Assembly (NCBI RefSeq): GCF_009811315.1 | Contig: NZ_BLID01000009.1 | Coordinates: 124,001-188,000 of the forward strand | Origin: Vibrio atypicus | GTDB taxonomy: Bacteria; Pseudomonadota; Gammaproteobacteria; Enterobacterales; Vibrionaceae | Direction: 5' to 3' | DNA length: 64,000 nucleotides | Shown here: positions 1 through 8,681 of the stretch, piece after piece | How the letters are laid out: the number at the start of each line of letters is the position of its first letter | How positions within the stretch are numbered: position 1 is the first letter of the stretch | Made by a program: the position numbers and the translations under genes | Notes under the pieces: model-generated | Seen by the model: the letters and a program-made list of their open reading frames with translations, nothing else | What the model was told of the DNA's origin: nothing | The model's database searches: none

Positions 1-633
1 GAGTAATACCATGCCCAGTGCAACACCTTGTGCGAAAGCACCTTTGTGGCTTTCCATCGCAATAGCGGTCGGAATATTACGGGTAATACCCATTATGTTG
101 CCTCCAACCATGGTCGAGCAGCCTACTTCCGTCACAATACGAGAAAACGCAGCTATCGTCGCCGCCATCAGAGGAAAACGCGTTTCCCAGATCATAGTGG
201 CAGCGATTCTTGTCATGGAAGCACCAAGCGTAATAGAGGTTTCGATGGCTCGTCTATCACTTGATTGTAGTGCGCCGTGCATCATCGAAACCAATACTGG
301 AAAGCCGATCAACATTTGACCGACTATCATCGCTTTTTGTGTAAAGAGCATTTGCCAATCACCCATAGGGCCGGCCCGAGAAAGCAGCATATAGAGCAAC
401 AGCCCAATAACCACGGTAGGAATCGCCTGGAGCGTATTTACTAGCGACAGGAATATCCATTTACCTCGAAAATCGGTATACGCCAAAATGAACGAAAACA
501 GAATCGAGGGCAGTAGGACAAGAGAAATTGCTGTCAATGATACGCTAAAGGAGACCGCAACGATCTCCCAAAGCTCTCGGTCTAAACTCACCAATAAGGC
601 GAGTGCATCTAAGGTGGTTTGCCAAAGGCTCAT
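1..633 (-). CDS. tupB: Tungstate ABC transporter permease (TupB-like), cut by window edge
   Basis: Integral membrane permease that would move tungstate (or molybdate) across the inner membrane. An open frame of 211 codons runs from the ATG at 633 to base 1 without a stop, so the C-terminus lies outside the window. Hydrophobic segments alternate with a cytoplasmic loop of the EAA type (SSDRRAIETSITLGAS), where the ATPase docks. It follows tupA by 6 bp on the same strand, which identifies the substrate class. The ATPase gene is presumably next, outside the window. ModB-like molybdate permease is the alternative; the TupA partner favours tungstate. Confidence 0.88.
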   Translation of the reverse strand, partial: MSLWQTTLDALALLVSLDRELWEIVAVSFSVSLTAISLVLLPSILFSFILAYTDFRGKWIFLSLVNTLQAIPTVVIGLLLYMLLSRAGPMGDWQMLFTQKAMIVGQMLIGFPVLVSMMHGALQSSDRRAIETSITLGASMTRIAATMIWETRFPLMAATIAAFSRIVTEVGCSTMVGGNIMGITRNIPTAIAMESHKGAFAQGVALGMVLL

Positions 634-639
634 GAAGGG

Positions 640-1458
640 TTACTTCTCGTTTGCGTTAGCAACAAACAGCTGCTTACCGCTTAACTTAAACTTGTTGATC
701 AATTCTTGCCCCTTTGGATTTACTAACCAATCACTAAATACTTTTGCACCTTGATAGTTAATGGTCGGGTAACGCTCTGGGTTAACCAAGATCACTTGGT
801 ATGGGTTAAATAGCTTTTTGTCACCTTGGAACAAGATCTCAAGGTCAAGTTTGTTGTTGTAAGCTAACCAAGTACCACGGTCGGTCATTGTGTAGCCTTG
901 CATCTCGTTCGCCATATTTAGCGTAGGGCCCATGCCTTGGCCAACACTGCGGTAGCCGCCGAAGTTTGGTTCAATCTTGGTTTGCTCCCAAATGCCTTTT
1001 TCTTTCTTGTGCGTGCCGGAATCATCGCCACGAGAAACAAACGTCATGTTCATATTGGCGATTTTTTCAAATACTTGCGCCACGTCCTGAGACTCATGCA
1101 CTTTTGCTGGGTCTTTATGAGGACCTACAATCACGAAGTCATTGTACATCAGTTTACGTGGTAGAACGCCGTAGCCTTTTTCAACGAAATTTGCTTCTGC
1201 TTTTGGAGCGTGGGTCATCACCAAATCAACATCGCCGTTCTCACCCATCTTAAGCGACTTACCGGTACCTGCGGCAATAACGTCAACTTTATAACCTGTA
1301 TCTTTTTCAAACTGTGGAAGTAGATAATCAAGTAAACCAGAGTGATAAGTGCTGGTCGTGGTTGCTAAACGGATATGTGGATTTTCATCAGCAGAAGACG
1401 CTGAATAACTAACAAGGGCTAAAGACGCTGTTGCAAGAGAAATTGTAATTGCTTTCAT
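640..1458 (-). CDS. tupA: Periplasmic tungstate-binding protein TupA
   Basis: Solute-binding protein, 272 aa. A signal peptide covers about residues 1-23 (ends SYSASSA). The TTTSTY motif at 33-38, just after the mature N-terminus, is the oxyanion-binding signature of the TupA/WtpA-like PBP family, and later segments (GDVDLVMTHAP, SRGDDSGTHKKE) also fit that family. It delivers tungstate to the TupB permease just downstream. A sigma54-type promoter lies about 100 bp upstream. Together with the Cys-type formate dehydrogenase in this window, it suggests supply of tungsten (or molybdenum) for the pterin cofactor; the metal itself cannot be read from sequence. Confidence 0.9.
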   Translation of the reverse strand: MKAITISLATASLALVSYSASSADENPHIRLATTTSTYHSGLLDYLLPQFEKDTGYKVDVIAAGTGKSLKMGENGDVDLVMTHAPKAEANFVEKGYGVLPRKLMYNDFVIVGPHKDPAKVHESQDVAQVFEKIANMNMTFVSRGDDSGTHKKEKGIWEQTKIEPNFGGYRSVGQGMGPTLNMANEMQGYTMTDRGTWLAYNNKLDLEILFQGDKKLFNPYQVILVNPERYPTINYQGAKVFSDWLVNPKGQELINKFKLSGKQLFVANANEK

Positions 1459-1548
1459 TTTATTATCATTCCATTCGATGGTGGTAATGAGTATAAGCCG
1501 TTCAAAACATGAACGGTACTCAGCCTTTATAAATAGACACGCATATAA

Positions 1549-1565
1549 AGCAAGCTTAATGCCAA
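1549..1565 (-). promoter_or_regulatory. Sigma54 promoter of tupAB
   Basis: Reading the minus strand: TTGGCAT-N5-TTGCT, with the GG and GC dinucleotides exactly 10 bp apart, as in the sigma54 -24/-12 consensus. The start of transcription would be near 1538, about 80 bp before tupA. Confidence 0.75.
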
Positions 1566-1622
1566 CAATTTTCCACCATTTTAGAACTATAGATCAATGA
1601 CTTACATTAACAAAATATGACC

Positions 1623-1639
1623 TGAGACAAATTGTCGCA
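1623..1639. promoter_or_regulatory. Putative enhancer site, 17-bp palindrome
   Basis: TGAGACAAATTGTCGCA is a nearly perfect inverted repeat (GACAA/TTGTC core) about 60 bp upstream of the tup -24 element, the usual place for an NtrC-type activator site. Related 17-mers occur at 1668-1684, 14399-14415 and 14460-14476. Confidence 0.5.
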
Positions 1640-1667
1640 TTTAGTTTTATCTGATCCATGCAAACCT

Positions 1668-1684
1668 TGGTACACTCTGTCCCA
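1668..1684. promoter_or_regulatory. Second putative enhancer site
   Basis: TGGTACACTCTGTCCCA; its reverse complement TGGGACA-GAG-TGTACCA closely matches the site at 14399 (TGGGACA-AAA-TATACCA). It lies 45 bp from the 1623 site, between the divergent tupA and regulator genes, and could serve both. Confidence 0.4.
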
Positions 1685-1710
1685 ATCTCAATACAATTCA
1701 ACGAGTCAAT

Positions 1711-3159
1711 ATGTCCCCAACGTTCGATCCTAATAAAGTGTCGCAGTACCAAGCATTTTCCGTTTTGGTGGTTGATGATGAAGTCGGAATGCAAGCGATT
1801 TTAAACAAAGCGTTGAGTAAATGGTTCTCTCGCGTTGATACCGCGGGCAGTATCGAAGATGCGGAAATTCTTCGAACCACTAACCATTACGATTTGATCA
1901 TTCTTGATATTAATCTACCAGGGCGTTCAGGAATTGATTGGGAAGAAGCTTTCACTGATGAAGATCGTAAAGCGGACGTGATCTTCATGACGGGTTATGC
2001 CGACCTTGAAACGGCTATCTCAGCGCTCAAGCTAGGGGCATCCGACTTTATCCTCAAGCCATTTAACCTTGAACAGATGCTACAAGCCGTGCAGCGTTGT
2101 ATGGATAAGCGGTTAGCAGAAAGGCACCAATACGCTCTGCATCATGATTTTAAGCGTCATATTAAAACAGAAATTGTCGGCGGATCAGAAAGGACTAAGC
2201 AGCTTAAACAACTCATCACTCAATTTGCGCCTTCACGTGCTTCGGTGTTGATTGAAGGAGAATCAGGTACAGGCAAAGAGCTTGTTGCACGTGGAGTCCA
2301 TGAAGCGAGCCAACGTAGCGGCCCATTTGTGCCAATCAACTGTGGGGCGATTGCACCTGAGCTACTCGAAAGTGAATTGTTTGGTCATACGTCAGGTGCG
2401 TTTACTGGCGCAAAGAAAAATCGCGAAGGTATGTTCCGTGTCGCCAATGGGGGAACACTATTCCTTGATGAGATTGGTGAAATGCCGCTATCGATGCAAT
2501 CTGCTCTACTCCGTGTGTTAGAGCAACGTACCATTCGACCTGTGGGCAGCGAAAAAGAAATCAGCATTGACGTTCGCATTGTCGCTGCAACCAATAGAAA
2601 CTTACAAGAAGAGGTTAACAAAGGTCATTTTCGCCAAGATCTCTTTTACCGTCTCAATGTACTGAAAATTGACGTTGCGCCGTTGCGTGAACGTAAAACT
2701 GACTTGATTGATCTGGTGCCTTTCTTTACTCGCATGCTAGCAGCTGAGTTAGGAATTGGTGATCCTAAATGGGCTCACGAAGATATCATTGCGATGAATG
2801 ATTATGACTGGCCAGGGAATATTCGTGAGTTAAAGAATCTTATTGAACGATGCATTTTGCTTGGCAAGCCGCCAGCTCACTATTGGAGAGAAATCAATGG
2901 TGCCGCACCTCAACAAAATGTTTCCGTAACGGTATCAAGTGGCTGTGAGCTGATTGATCTGCCACAAGGTTTGGATAGTAAACAAGGCTACCCAAATAGT
3001 TGGACTTTAAAAGAAGTCGAAAAAGCACATATTCAGCAGCTCGTCGATTTGCATGATGGCAACAAGTCTGCGGCAGCGCGTGAACTTGGCGTGGCGCGTA
3101 AAACGCTAGAACGTAAATACAAAGAGTGGGATACAGAGGAGTCGGGCTATGCCGAATAA
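1711..3159 (+). CDS. Sigma54-dependent response regulator (NtrC family)
   Basis: 482 aa. An N-terminal receiver domain has the acidic pair DDE near residue 22 and the phospho-acceptor Asp near 66 (DLIILD). The AAA+ domain has Walker A GESGTGKE near 183, the GAFTGA loop that contacts sigma54 near 229 and Walker B GGTLFLDEIGE. A Fis-type helix-turn-helix lies at the C-terminus (GNKSAAARELGVARKTLERK). It activates RNA polymerase-sigma54 when phosphorylated. The 3' end overlaps the kinase gene by 11 bp, so the two form a pair. It is divergent from tupA, whose promoter looks sigma54-type, so tup and probably fdh genes are the natural target candidates (inference). Confidence 0.93.
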   Translation: MSPTFDPNKVSQYQAFSVLVVDDEVGMQAILNKALSKWFSRVDTAGSIEDAEILRTTNHYDLIILDINLPGRSGIDWEEAFTDEDRKADVIFMTGYADLETAISALKLGASDFILKPFNLEQMLQAVQRCMDKRLAERHQYALHHDFKRHIKTEIVGGSERTKQLKQLITQFAPSRASVLIEGESGTGKELVARGVHEASQRSGPFVPINCGAIAPELLESELFGHTSGAFTGAKKNREGMFRVANGGTLFLDEIGEMPLSMQSALLRVLEQRTIRPVGSEKEISIDVRIVAATNRNLQEEVNKGHFRQDLFYRLNVLKIDVAPLRERKTDLIDLVPFFTRMLAAELGIGDPKWAHEDIIAMNDYDWPGNIRELKNLIERCILLGKPPAHYWREINGAAPQQNVSVTVSSGCELIDLPQGLDSKQGYPNSWTLKEVEKAHIQQLVDLHDGNKSAAARELGVARKTLERKYKEWDTEESGYAE

Positions 3160-5179
3160 CGGCGGCAGTCTCTGGTCTAAATGGCGCTACCGGTTCAAAA
3201 CCATGGTGCGCTATCGACTAATGATCCTTACCTCAGCGCCAATCTTTTTAACCTTGATGGCACTGATCGGTATTACGATTTATTGGTCTATCCATTACAC
3301 ATGGCAAAGTGCGCTATTGGATGTTTCTGAGCGTTTAGGGGTTGCTGAAAACAGTATTGAATTGATTCAAGAGAAGCAGGCAAACCACGTTAAAGCATTT
3401 GCCGAATCGTTTGATTTTGTCTACGGCATTAATCACTTATCAGATTTTGATGATTTTTCGGGTTGGGTGTCTGAACAAAAGTCTCGCTATAAACTGGATT
3501 TTCTTCGCTTTCATCGCGTAGATACCATTGAACAGAAGTTTCGCTATCTTGATTTAACCCGTAAAGAATCATTTTTCGATGTACTTGACCAAAACGAACT
3601 TGATTCATTAGACAAGGATCTTGCTAAACGCGCACAAATCCCAATTTTAAACAGCCAAAAGCTAGAACAGCGCGGCTTAGTGAGTCGAACGGTTATTACC
3701 ATTTATAACCAAAAGAATGACATTATTGGTTTTCTGGATGGCGGCTTACTGCTTAACAACAGTACTGTGCTGGTGGATCAAATTCGCGATCTTATTTATC
3801 CATCTAAGGAAGACAATCTTCGACCTGTAGGCACTTTGACCGTTTTTCTTGATGATCTTCGCGTCAGTACGAACGTGCCTTTAGATAGCAACGATAGAGT
3901 CGGGCGAGCGATTGGTACGCGCGTTTCTTCTCAAGTGAATCGCGCAGTATTGTTCGAAGGAAAAGAGTGGGTCAACAAAGCGTTTGTATATGATGCTTGG
4001 TACATCACTGCTTACCAACCAATACGCGACCAATACGACAATGTCATCGGCATGCTTTATACCGGTTACTTGCTGTGGCCATTCGTAAAAGCCTATATGA
4101 CCAACATCGCTGAGATTTCGGTTACGACGCTTGTGTTGCTGCTTATCTCTGGTTTGATGGTTTACCGTGGCTCTAGAGATCTGTTTAACCCAATTGAGCA
4201 TATTCACCGAGTTGTGAAGATGATTCAGATTGGAAAAGAGACTCGTATAGGTCAGCTAGGATTGGATGAAAACCACGAGCTTGCCCAATTAGCCCGCCAG
4301 TTCGATAACATGTTGGATCTTCTCAAACAGCGGAAAAATGAAATTCGAAATTCAGCGATTGTTCTTGAAGGCAAAGTCGAAGAGCGAACCGCTAGCTTGA
4401 TGGAAAAGACGGAAGAGCTTGAGCTTCACATTCAGCTTCTTAACCAGACTCGCGACAAACTGGTCACAAACGAAAAATTGGCCGCGTTAGGGGAACTGAC
4501 CGCCGGCATAGCCCATGAGATCAACAACCCGACAGCGGTTATTTTAGGTAATGTTGAGCTGATTCAATTTGAACTTGGGCCTGATGCAGAAAGGGTTAAA
4601 GAAGAAATTGAAGCGATTCACGGTCAGATTGATCGTATTCGAAATATCACTCGAAGCTTATTGCAATACAGCAGGCAAGGCGGCGTTCAAGATGAGATCA
4701 CCTGGCAACACGTGAACCCAATAATTGAAGAAAGTATCACCTTGGTGAAAACTGGCTCTAAGAAACGCGATATTGAGTTTGTGACTGATCTACACGCGAA
4801 AAGCTCTGTGGAAGTGAATCGACATCAACTGCTGCAAATTCTGGTTAACCTGCAAATGAATGGCATTCATGCGATGGATGGGGCGGGTAAGTTAACGGTA
4901 AGCAGTGAAGATTGGTTAGAGCAGGGCACATGTATTGGCGCCATTATTCATATTCAAGATGAAGGTTGTGGCATTAAAGAAGAAAACTTGAAACGAATTT
5001 TCTCGCCGTTTTATACCACTAAGCGCGAAGGTACTGGGTTAGGGCTTTCAGTGTCACAAAGTATCCTGAGTCAAACAGGCGGTGAGCTTAAAGTTGAATC
5101 AAACTGGGGCGAGGGAAGCACCTTTAGTATCTATCTGCCTCAACGCGCTGAATCGGACCTTAAGATTACAAACCTGTAA
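3149..5179 (+). CDS. Membrane sensor histidine kinase
   Basis: 676 aa, partner of the preceding activator. It has a first transmembrane helix near residues 22-48, a large periplasmic region of roughly 270 residues (double-Cache-like by layout, not proven), a second helix near 315-335 and a HAMP-like linker. A coiled coil and the HisKA box (ELTAGIAHEINNPTAV, His near 456) follow. The GHKL ATPase domain has N, G1 and G2 boxes (MNGIHAMD, DEGCGI, GTGLGLSVSQ). The periplasmic domain implies an external ligand; formate or a tungsten signal would suit the neighbourhood but nothing in the sequence proves it. Confidence 0.92.
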   Translation: MPNNGGSLWSKWRYRFKTMVRYRLMILTSAPIFLTLMALIGITIYWSIHYTWQSALLDVSERLGVAENSIELIQEKQANHVKAFAESFDFVYGINHLSDFDDFSGWVSEQKSRYKLDFLRFHRVDTIEQKFRYLDLTRKESFFDVLDQNELDSLDKDLAKRAQIPILNSQKLEQRGLVSRTVITIYNQKNDIIGFLDGGLLLNNSTVLVDQIRDLIYPSKEDNLRPVGTLTVFLDDLRVSTNVPLDSNDRVGRAIGTRVSSQVNRAVLFEGKEWVNKAFVYDAWYITAYQPIRDQYDNVIGMLYTGYLLWPFVKAYMTNIAEISVTTLVLLLISGLMVYRGSRDLFNPIEHIHRVVKMIQIGKETRIGQLGLDENHELAQLARQFDNMLDLLKQRKNEIRNSAIVLEGKVEERTASLMEKTEELELHIQLLNQTRDKLVTNEKLAALGELTAGIAHEINNPTAVILGNVELIQFELGPDAERVKEEIEAIHGQIDRIRNITRSLLQYSRQGGVQDEITWQHVNPIIEESITLVKTGSKKRDIEFVTDLHAKSSVEVNRHQLLQILVNLQMNGIHAMDGAGKLTVSSEDWLEQGTCIGAIIHIQDEGCGIKEENLKRIFSPFYTTKREGTGLGLSVSQSILSQTGGELKVESNWGEGSTFSIYLPQRAESDLKITNL

Positions 5180-5199
5180 TCACAATAAAACTAACAACG

Positions 5200-5227
5200 A
5201 AAAAGCGGAGCCATTGCTCCGCTTTTT
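5200..5227. terminator. Bidirectional intrinsic terminator
   Basis: Stem AAGCGGAGC / GCTCCGCTT with loop CATT, flanked by A-run and T-run. It serves the kinase gene on the plus strand and mscS on the minus strand. Confidence 0.85.
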
Positions 5228-5228
5228 G

Positions 5229-6107
5229 TTATCCAGCGTTAACCGCAATTTTTGGCGGTCGAATACCGTGTTTTTTGAACTCTTTCATTACACGCAAGGT
5301 AATGTCCGTTTCAAATAGCTTTTCATAGGCGGTATCAACCACGTACGCTTTGCAAGTTAACTGAATTGCCAAGTAATTGTCCGTGATTGTCTGTCTTACC
5401 AAAACGGTGACTGGCTTTGGTAGGTGAATATAGCGACTTGAAGAGGCAGCCTCTTGTATCAGATCGCGAGCAAGCGTGATGTCTTCATCTAGGCCGACAT
5501 AAAACGGAATCACCACTTGCATGTCTAAGGCGCCATAGTTACCGCTCACAGTTACTTCATTTAAGAACTTGTTGTTTGGAATGGTAATGATGTCGTCATT
5601 TAATGTTCTCATGCGCACTGAGCGAAGACCAATGGCTATCACATCCCCATAGTTCCCTTCAAAAGTGACACGGTCACCAACTTGGAAAGGACGGTCAACC
5701 ATAACGGTCATACCTGCGATGAACGAAGCAGCCAAATCTTTCAATGCGAAACCGACCGATACCGCTAACGTACCACCGATAAGAGCAAGGATTTGATCAT
5801 TGATGCGAAAGCTCATCATAAACACCAAAATACCCGCGCTCATGTAGATGAAGAACTGCATGAAAGATTGCAGCTTTTGCAACAGCATTCGATATTGAGC
5901 AAACTGGCTGCCGATGCTTTCAACCATCGAATTAATGAACTTGAGTAGCAACCAAGTGGCCGCTACGACCAATAGGGAGAAAAACACGCCACTCCAACGA
6001 ATTAGACTGGCAATCTGGCCGATGTTCTCAACATTAGCAACTTCTTCCGTCGCCAATACTGGTGACGAAACAATTAAAGCAAACAGAATAAATAGAATAC
6101 GTTTCAT
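5229..6107 (-). CDS. MscS-family small-conductance channel protein
   Basis: 292 aa. An N-terminal signal-peptide-like helix (about 1-19) is followed by membrane helices and the Gly/Ala-rich pore helix of MscS proteins (LIGGTLAVSVGFALKDLAASF). The beta-domain has the family motif PFQVGDRV, followed by NYGDV and the IPNNKFLN segment. Expected role: tension-gated release of solutes across the inner membrane. It starts 1 bp after the stop of the upstream AAA ATPase gene, so the two are almost certainly co-transcribed and may work together. Confidence 0.88.
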   Translation of the reverse strand: MKRILFILFALIVSSPVLATEEVANVENIGQIASLIRWSGVFFSLLVVAATWLLLKFINSMVESIGSQFAQYRMLLQKLQSFMQFFIYMSAGILVFMMSFRINDQILALIGGTLAVSVGFALKDLAASFIAGMTVMVDRPFQVGDRVTFEGNYGDVIAIGLRSVRMRTLNDDIITIPNNKFLNEVTVSGNYGALDMQVVIPFYVGLDEDITLARDLIQEAASSSRYIHLPKPVTVLVRQTITDNYLAIQLTCKAYVVDTAYEKLFETDITLRVMKEFKKHGIRPPKIAVNAG

Positions 6108-6108
6108 G

Positions 6109-8454
6109 TTATTTCACCAATAAATGCTGACGATCGAGAACGTTAGTAATATGGCGGAACCAGTGATCAGACACTCGAGCCTTATCTTCCAACCATTCAA
6201 TGTAACCACGACTCTGGAAGTAACGCAGAGTTCCCGTCACTTCGGCAATACTTAGTTGCGTACATTCAGATAAGACTTCTGGAGAAGCAATTTCGAGCTG
6301 TACGATAGAGCGAAGTACAGCCAGCATCGGTTTTGGCATCTTCTCTAGTTCTAGTGATTCAGGAGCGCGGAACAAGCGGATATAAACTTGTTCTGTTTCT
6401 TTATCTCTATTCAACGACAAACGGAAAAAGCGCAACGCAACGGTTGGGTTTCCATCTGAGTAATGCCACAAAATACGGTAGAAACCTTGTTTCGCTCGCT
6501 CTTCTTCAGTGACTTCCTCTTGGTCCCACTGCTTCGGCACCACGAGGCCTTCAAAAGAGACTTGTTTCTGCTCAGGCTGATTAATGCGAGTATCTAGCAG
6601 TTGGTGGATCTGCTTTTCAGTCCAACGCGGTAAGAAGCTGACTAAATCAAACAGCAGACGCTCACCACGAGCACGATCGACAAATCGCCAACTCGCTTTT
6701 TCAACCGCAATCACTACGCGATGATTTTTCTTAGAGCGGCGAAGTAGGTTGGTCAAACGAATCAAATCAGCTAATCCGCCAACCATAGGTTTGACTAGAC
6801 GCTGTGCATTATCCACGGCAATAAGGTAAGTCGTTTCGCTTTTACGCAGATGCGAGAGGATCTGAATTTCAGTGGCTTCCTCTTCTAAACCAAGACTTAC
6901 GGCAAAATGAGCGAGCAGTTCAGCATACCCAGCGTAAGGACAATTAAGGTAAATTGGCTCTGCGTTTTTAACTTTGTTTAGCAGCGATCTTAGTAACGTT
7001 GTGGTACCAACGCCACGTTCACCAGAAACTACGCAAATAGCAGGGCTGTCTGTCATCAAGTACTTCGAAAGCTGTTTAACTTCATCCGTCGCATAGTCAA
7101 CGAGTGTACTGTCGAAGCCGCCCGGAGTGACGTATTCAAAGGCATCGTTACCCTTTACACGAACCAAGTTAGCCTGGCCGTTGTTGTTGCCGGTTTGCTT
7201 TGCCACTTCGATACGGAACAAGTAAGCCAATGCTTGACTAAAGAAGCTGTAATTTGAAAGTGCCGCGACAGTGCGATGCTTAAAGTTATGCACCATCAAC
7301 CAAGCAATTGCGATGGCTGTTGCAGGAATGTTCAGTAAGAAAGCATTTTGTCGACTAACCGCCCAGTTAACCCAAACAGGGCGATCGGTGATGTGTGCAA
7401 TCGTATCAAAAACTTTGGTACGCCATAATCTCAGGACTGAAATGGTGACAAGCACAAACCAAGCGTAAAGCGCACTGTATATCCAGTAGTAGATAGTGCC
7501 TTTGCCTAGGGTTCGCATTGAGATCTGCAAAATAACGCCAGCAACAATCGCGCTCCATACATAACGGCGAATGGTTGAGAGACGTAACGCAATCACCTCT
7601 GGGCTAGAACTGCTGCTGTTGCGATAAGCAAACTCCAATAAGAAGCTAATAGCAATAGAACCGCCAAGCACCCACCAGGTAAAGATCTCGAGAATGATCA
7701 AATGCTGCAAGCTAGGGATTTCAGACAGTACGCGCAGAGACAGTGTAATAGCGATCAGCCACGCCAACGCACGATGCGCTCGGCTCACATACCAAACGAG
7801 ACGAATCCACAAAGCGGGTTTGGGATTATTCTCAAGCTGAGTCTGCTTAAACAAGCCAATCAAACGTTTACTGTTCGCGAGCCACCAAACCAAACCGAAG
7901 TAGATAAATAGAACTTTTAACCCAGCCCAAATCACGGGAATAGGAGAAATAAACACTTCGCCCAATAGCGATTTAAAGCTGCGCAATTGGAAATAAGCCA
8001 AGTACTCTATATTTAACTGGGTTTGTTTCAGCTCTTGTTTGAATTGAGTCACGCCGTACGGGCCAAAGCCAGTAAGCTTGTCACGGTTGACGCTATCGGT
8101 TAGGGCAATGAGCTGCTCTTTGCTTTGACCTAAACTCGTCAGCGTAAGATAGCTTGATTCAGTTTCAAACCAAGCAGTATCACCACCTTGACTACGGTAT
8201 TGCTTGATACGTTGTTCAAACAAAGCGATCTGCTTTTGTTGCTCATTAATCACTGCATTAAGAAGCTGGCCGACCTTACGTTTATCTTGGTCAGTCATAA
8301 AGAGTGGTTCTGGGAGGCCAGAGACTTCTTGTTCAATGCTTGCAGAGACAGTATCAATTTGTGGGATCTCTTGAAGGTCATACTGCCAACTTGCTAAAGC
8401 TGGATACACACTAAAAAGAGCAACCACACATAAAAAGCGTAGGAAAAAACGCAT
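6109..8454 (-). CDS. Membrane-anchored AAA-type ATPase
   Basis: 781 aa. The order is a signal peptide (about 1-21, ends YPALA), a periplasmic region to about 180, several transmembrane helices between roughly 180 and 400, then a cytoplasmic P-loop ATPase. Walker A is GERGVGTTT near residue 476; the Walker B-like stretch is TYLIAVDNAQRL. The C-terminal part resembles a winged-helix segment of AAA/STAND-type proteins (SIAEVTGTLRYFQSRGYIEWL). It is followed after 1 bp by mscS. I do not know a defined function. An energy-linked partner or regulator of the channel is inferred only from the operon. Confidence 0.8.
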   Translation of the reverse strand: MRFFLRFLCVVALFSVYPALASWQYDLQEIPQIDTVSASIEQEVSGLPEPLFMTDQDKRKVGQLLNAVINEQQKQIALFEQRIKQYRSQGGDTAWFETESSYLTLTSLGQSKEQLIALTDSVNRDKLTGFGPYGVTQFKQELKQTQLNIEYLAYFQLRSFKSLLGEVFISPIPVIWAGLKVLFIYFGLVWWLANSKRLIGLFKQTQLENNPKPALWIRLVWYVSRAHRALAWLIAITLSLRVLSEIPSLQHLIILEIFTWWVLGGSIAISFLLEFAYRNSSSSSPEVIALRLSTIRRYVWSAIVAGVILQISMRTLGKGTIYYWIYSALYAWFVLVTISVLRLWRTKVFDTIAHITDRPVWVNWAVSRQNAFLLNIPATAIAIAWLMVHNFKHRTVAALSNYSFFSQALAYLFRIEVAKQTGNNNGQANLVRVKGNDAFEYVTPGGFDSTLVDYATDEVKQLSKYLMTDSPAICVVSGERGVGTTTLLRSLLNKVKNAEPIYLNCPYAGYAELLAHFAVSLGLEEEATEIQILSHLRKSETTYLIAVDNAQRLVKPMVGGLADLIRLTNLLRRSKKNHRVVIAVEKASWRFVDRARGERLLFDLVSFLPRWTEKQIHQLLDTRINQPEQKQVSFEGLVVPKQWDQEEVTEEERAKQGFYRILWHYSDGNPTVALRFFRLSLNRDKETEQVYIRLFRAPESLELEKMPKPMLAVLRSIVQLEIASPEVLSECTQLSIAEVTGTLRYFQSRGYIEWLEDKARVSDHWFRHITNVLDRQHLLVK

Positions 8455-8681
8455 AAAATTCTCTTATAACTTATAAGGTTAGAGTTAGTTTAGTTGTTTT
8501 GGATATGAAAGCGAGTGAATCGCCGCCAAATATTAGGCGCACGACTATATTCTTAACTTTGCGTCTAGTGTCATAACGATGTCATTAATTCAAAATGTGA
8601 CAAAGTTAAAACAACACTTGAAGTTAACAGCAGTAAACAGTAGTGTGGCGCGGTTTTTCATATTTAATAGGTAACGAGACA

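Noticed and set aside
11..319. Plus-strand frames at the left edge
   Set aside because: They lie opposite the open tupB frame, which has clear permease features.
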